Shown here one piece after another: positions 60,087 through 64,000 of a DNA stretch of 64,000 nucleotides. A program made the position numbers and the translations under genes. This stretch comes from Hyperoodon ampullatus (Eukaryota > Chordata > Mammalia > Artiodactyla > Ziphiidae), in NCBI GenBank assembly GCA_949752795.1, contig OX457071.1, positions 30,550,800 to 30,614,799 on the forward strand. Reading direction: 5' to 3'. Under the pieces are notes generated by a model. That model had not been told where the DNA came from. It was given only the letters and a program-made list of their open reading frames with translations, and did no database searches. The stretch's first letter is position 1. Every line of letters starts with the position of its first letter.

Positions 60087-60313
60087 TTTTTTTTTTTTTT
60101 TTTTTTGCGGTATGTGGGCCTCTCACTGTTGGGGCCTCTCACTGTTGGGGCCTCTCCGGTTGCGGAGCACAGGCTCCGGACGCGCAGGCTCAGCGGCCAT
60201 GGCTCACCAGCCCAGCCGCTGCGTGGCATGTGGGATCTTCCTGGACCCGGGCATGAACCCATGTCCCATGCATCGGCAGGCGGACTCTCAACCACTGCGC
60301 CACCAGGGAAGCC
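60087..60313 (-). mobile_element. CHR-family SINE with internal tandem duplication
   Basis: Full-length copy with a perfect 16-bp target-site duplication CCATGGTGACTTTTTT (60071-60086 and 60314-60329). The segment GCCTCTCACTGTTGGG is duplicated in tandem (60118-60133 and 60134-60149), a change not present in the other copies here. Confidence 0.96.
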
Positions 60314-60329
60314 CCATGGTGACTTTTTT

Positions 60330-61429
60330 GTACCTCAGCAGAGCAAGTGAAACAGCCATTGCCATTCCTACCACTATCTAGTTTAATCTTTGGCAGATGC
60401 TTAACTCGGGGTGGTGGTGGATTATGAAGCACTACTTTGCAGTCAGTGAGGGAACTTTTCGAGGAAGGCAGCAACGTGGTGAAAATAATGCGAAAAGCTT
60501 AATCTGAGCCACATGCGGATTGGGTTTAATGAGAAACTAGAATCAAGGAGACTAGGTAGAAAGTGAAAATTGTGGTCTAGAGTGAAATAAGGGAGTTTTG
60601 GAATGCAAGAAATAGGTAGAATTAAGAGCATTTCATGAAGGGTGTTTTGACTCCTGAGAATACAAACAAAGAGAAAGAGAAGGAGAGAGGAAAGAGGATT
60701 CTGAACTTTCAGCGTTGGGTGATTGGGAGATGCCATTCACATGGGGAGATTGTGGGAGAGCTGATCTGGAGTTAGATTCTGAGCTCGGTAATGGTCAGAT
60801 TATGTATGAGCTGATGGTAGGCATTTGAGTGGACCTATGCTCACATGGTTAGAATTCTGGAACTGGAGCTCAGGTAAGATCTTTGAGCTGGAAAACGTTT
60901 GGAGGGTAGAGTTCTGAGTGAAGCTTTGAGACATGATTCAATACACTAAGGGGAAACATAGTTTGCCTTTCTTCAAAAATAGCTGTTTCAGCACTGGCCT
61001 CCAAGATTATATTTCTGCTCCACTTACCCACTAGCATTTCTTAACTCTGTGATTTAGTCAATTAAGATGTGTTTGATTAAGAGTAAAGAAAATGAACTCA
61101 AACTGGCTTTGATAATAAAGGAGACTTTGGTCTGATCATAGAAAGTCCAGAGGGAGGTAGGTCTTCAGGATTAGTTTGGTTTAATGTCTCAATGGTATCA
61201 TCAAGGATGTATCCAGTTTCTTTCTGTCTTTCTGTGTCAGCTTTAACGTCATTCTGGCTCTTCCTCAAGTGTGCAGGAGTGAGAAGGAAGGTATCTGGTT
61301 TTTCACTTGTAGGATGAGAAGAAGTTGGCTCCTGGCAGCTCTCTCAGGTGAGGAAGCTTCTTTCTCAGATGCCACTTGTGACAAAGATGCTGTAATTCAC
61401 CGTGACCATGGGATTTTTTTTTCATTCAT
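60330..61429. other. Unassigned; old repeat traces
   Basis: 60480-60640 and 61040-61330 have the texture of ancient dispersed repeats ('aactcaaactggctttgata', 'catcaaggatgtatccag'), but I cannot name families. No gene is supported. Confidence 0.35.
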
Positions 61430-61559
61430 TCAGATAGTCTTTAATTTCTTTCAATAGTATTTTCTAGTTTTCAGAGTGTAGGTTTTGTACTTCTTTTGTT
61501 AAATTTATTCTTAAGTATTTTATTATTTTTGATGCAATCGTAAATAGAATTGTTTTCTT

Positions 61560-61790
61560 TTTAATTGAGGTGTAATTGACATAACACTATATTAGTTTTA
61601 GATTTACAGCACAGTGATTTGATATTCGTATGTATTGTAAAATGATCACCACAATAAGTCTAAACATCCATCACCACACATAGTTACAAAATTTTTTTTC
61701 CCTTGTGATGAGAACTTTGAAGATTTACTCTCTTAGCGACTTTCAAACGTGCAGTACAGTGTTATTAACTACCAGTAGACATGTTTTTTT
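61560..61790 (-). mobile_element. L1 3'-end fragment nested in L1 ORF2
   Basis: 'taattgaggtgtaattgac', 'cagcacagtgatttgatattc' and 'atccatcaccacacatag' match the antisense L1M 3' UTR. The flanking ORF2 text resumes at about 61795. Confidence 0.75.
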
Positions 61791-61799
61791 AAATTCACT

Positions 61800-62057
61800 T
61801 TAGGATTGTTCATGCAAGAACAATATAGAAACACAGTAGATTTTTGTATAATGATTTTTGTATCCTGCAACCTTGTTGAGCTCATTTATTCTAATTTTTA
61901 AAATGAATTCTTCAGGAATTTTTATATACAGGATCATGTCATCTGTGAATAGAGTTAGTTTTACTGCTTTCTTTCCAATCTGAATGGCTTTCATTTCTTT
62001 TTCTTGCCGAATTACTCTGGCTAGAACTTGCAGTACAGTGTTCAAGAGAAGTAGCAA
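61800..62057 (-). pseudogene. L1 ORF2 reverse-transcriptase fragment
   Basis: The 85-codon minus-strand frame contains [19 protein letters not shown] followed by [18 protein letters not shown]. In L1 ORF2 the palm-domain catalytic motif is normally FADD; here it reads FTDD (residues 37-40). [10 protein letters not shown] follows, as expected in the family. It is a short internal piece of a protein of about 1,270 residues, with no endonuclease domain nearby and a frame broken by the TG tract, so it is inactive. Confidence 0.85.
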
Positions 62058-62130
62058 GAGCAGACTTTCTTGTCTTCTTCCTGATTCGGGGGAAAGCGTC
62101 TACTTTTGCCATTAAGTATGATGTGATGTA

Positions 62131-62131
<1 letters not shown>

Positions 62132-62173
<42 letters not shown>
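62132..62173. repeat. (TG)n microsatellite inside L1 ORF2
   Basis: About 20 uninterrupted TG units. Confidence 0.95.
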
Positions 62174-62175
<2 letters not shown>

Positions 62176-62803
62176 GTAGCTGCCTTTTAGCATGTGAAGA
62201 AGTTCTCTTCTATCCCTAGTTTGTTGAGTTTTTATCATGAAAGGGGATTGGGTTTTGTCAGATGCTTTTACTGTGTTTAGTGATATGATCATGTGTTTTG
62301 TGGGGTTTTTTAGTATTTTGATATGGTGTTATTACATTAATTGATTTTCGTATATCAAACCAACCTTGCATACCTGAGATAAATCCGACTTGTCATGATA
62401 TGTAATTCTTTTTATATGTTGCTGGATTTTGTTTGCTTGTATTTTGTTGATGATTTTGTATTCATATGCATAAAACATACCAGCCTATAGCTTTCTTGTA
62501 ATGTCTTTGTTGGAAATAATTCATTTTTAAATGCCTAGTTTAGATTAGCTGGAATTTTTAACATGTCATTGATGACTAATACTTCTTTATGGGCTTATTT
62601 AAGTGCACACATTAAATAAAATGGCATATGAATTTGTCTCTATTATCATAATTTGAAGGTTTTTTTTTTTTAGGATTGGAAAGGGAGCACAGTAGCACCT
62701 ATTTTTGCAGTGGAATGACAGAATTTATTGTATTCATGAACCTAGTGTGTTTTCTCTCCACAGTTTATTTGTTTTTTTGTTTGGTGGAAGTGTTTTTTGA
62801 TTC

Positions 62804-62847
62804 TTTGTGTGTGTGTTTATAGGACTCATTTACCCCATCATTTACCT

Positions 62848-62883
<36 letters not shown>

Positions 62884-62914
62884 ATAGCACTCATTTACCC
62901 CATCATTTACCTGA
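62804..62914. repeat. Duplicated 35-bp unit joined to (TG)n
   Basis: A 35-base unit at 62815-62849 recurs at 62880-62914 with one difference (G at 62823 versus C at 62888). Each copy is preceded by (TG)n: short before the first and about 15 units before the second. The pattern fits a tandem duplication with later TG expansion. Confidence 0.93.
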
Positions 62915-63332
62915 AAAGCAATGAATATATTATATTATGAATCAGATAAAGTACATTTTATGGAGATTAAGCTTGGATTTGTATTTAGGGTTTTATTGCT
63001 TTTTTTGATGATTAGAACATGAGAATTTTACAAATGATAATTGCACAGTTCCACTGCAGGTAGCAGAATAATTTATTGCACAGGTTTCTTATTTCTTAGG
63101 AGCTTGGAACACAATACAGTTGTTTATAATACAATCCAAAAAATTAAAGCTTATTGTCTTCAAACACCCCCATATACGTGCAAGTTTGTTTCTTTAATCA
63201 TAATTCCTTGTGAGTGATTTTAACACTTTAAAATGCTTTCACATTTGTCATCCTATCTGGCCATCATCAAAACCTTGTAAAAATGGTAGAGTTAATATTG
63301 TAATCTGAACTTGTCAGACAAACAAATTCAGT
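62915..63332. other. Unassigned sequence
   Basis: No supported gene or repeat. Confidence 0.35.
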
Positions 63333-63348
63333 CATTTAGAGAGATCTT

Positions 63349-63560
63349 TTTTTTTTTTTTTTTTTTTTGCGGTACGCGGGCCTCTCACTGTTGTGGCCTC
63401 TCCCATTGCGGAGCACAGGCTCTGGATGCGCAGGCTCAGTGGCCATGGCTCACGGGCCCAGCTGCTCCGCGGCATGTGGGATCTTCCCGGACCGGGGCAC
63501 GAACCTGTGTCCCCTGCATCGGCAGGCAGACTCTCAACAACTGCACCACCAGGGAAACCC
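63349..63560 (-). mobile_element. CHR-family tRNA-derived SINE, full length
   Basis: T-run, 'gcggtacgcgggcctctcac' and a 'caccaccagggaaacccc' end. Target-site copies CATTTAGAGAGATCTT (63333-63348) and CATTTAGAGATCTT (63561-63574) differ by one GA unit. Confidence 0.94.
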
Positions 63561-63745
63561 CATTTAGAGATCTTAAGGTTGCAGATCTATGAAATGACAT
63601 TAGAAACATAGTAACCTAGATGTTCAGAATCCCAGACATATGCTCTTTTTTATAAACCAAATTATCTGCATATAAGTACCATCTAACGACCATCTCTGAT
63701 TTCTGAATGGCCTTCGTCTTTTTCTTTTTGTCCTTGGTGTGCTAG

Positions 63746-63805
63746 AGCAGAAAGAAAGCCGCAGCCAACAATGTCACCAGCGCAGTAGTTTCTGTGGTAG
63801 ATTAA
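63746..63805 (+). other. Weak candidate coding segment
   Basis: After a pyrimidine-rich stretch and an AG (63744-63745), a frame reads SRKKAAANNVTSAVVSVVD and stops at TAA 63803-63805. It could be a short terminal exon. The acceptor tract is interrupted by GGTGTG and I know no protein with this ending. Confidence 0.12.
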
Positions 63806-64000
63806 ATTCCTCTGAAGGATGGTATTTACCCTTAGTGGAATTTCTGAGCAGATGATTTACTAAGTAGTAAGAGTTGCTTGGCCTTTGGGCCTGATCTCAC
63901 CATCTTTCATGGAGTTTTTAGCAGATTCCTATTTCTTAGGGTCCCCTGATGTTGAGAGAGAGAGAGAGCAGGACCATACTTTGTCCCCAGTCTGTAACAA
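63806..64000. other. Unassigned right edge
   Basis: Contains a short (GA)n at about 63954-63967. Nothing else is recognised. Confidence 0.4.

Larger units (their letters stand above)
61430..62560 (-). mobile_element. Old L1 ORF2 fragment, interrupted by another L1 3' end
   Basis: Antisense L1 ORF2 phrases flank a nested piece: 'gtaggttttgtacttcttttg' at the left, 'ctgcaaccttgttgagctc' and 'cttgcatacctgagataaatcc' at the right. Stops and a (TG)n expansion at 62132-62173 break the frame. Confidence 0.8.

Overview
This is nuclear DNA from a mammal, most probably a cetacean. The best evidence is at least ten low-divergence copies of a tRNA-derived SINE of the CHR family of Cetartiodactyla. These have a Pol III A-box-like and B-box-like head, a body near 200 bp and a poly(A) tail, and most keep matching target-site duplications. 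Whales and dolphins carry many CHR SINEs of this kind, and I see no ruminant Bov-A2 or BovB sequence. The species call is inference. No complete protein-coding gene can be supported, and most open reading frames are translations of SINEs, L1 fragments, simple repeats or the CpG island.

Layout. 0-16.8 kb is AT-rich flank with old MIR/L2-like repeats, one L1 3' fragment that looks like a 3' transduction, four young CHR SINEs (three plus, one minus), an older one (minus), and a degraded protein-like reading near the left end. 17.86-19.67 kb is a strong CpG island with GC boxes and G-quadruplex motifs. Its right edge holds a good splice donor (GTAAGT at 19675) and then a Z-DNA-prone TG/CG/GA tract. 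From 16.85 to 26.65 kb I see no young SINE or L1, as is usual around a regulated promoter; a candidate exon lies at 22163-22471. 26.6-48.5 kb is filled with minus-strand L1 fragments (several stacked 3' ends), nested CHR SINEs and a head-to-head pair of MLT1-type LTRs at 42.3-43.6 kb. 48.5-64 kb is mostly unique or old sequence. It has a 27-nt microexon-like sequence at 49053-49079, two conserved-element-like clusters (about 53.0 and 55.6 kb), a 10-bp-arm hairpin at 57.56 kb, further minus-strand L1 with a recognisable reverse-transcriptase fragment, and a duplicated microsatellite-linked unit at 62.8 kb.

Interpretation. The window looks like the promoter, first exon and first long intron(s) of a plus-strand gene whose coding exons lie mostly to the right. 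Support comes from the CpG island, the plus-strand donor, the plus-strand exon-like segments, and the fact that every CHR SINE and L1 fragment I recognise right of the island is on the minus strand. I do not recognise the gene. I found no novel multi-gene system. The most notable items are the strand bias, the candidate exons, the 3'-transduction structure and the sequence palindromes.
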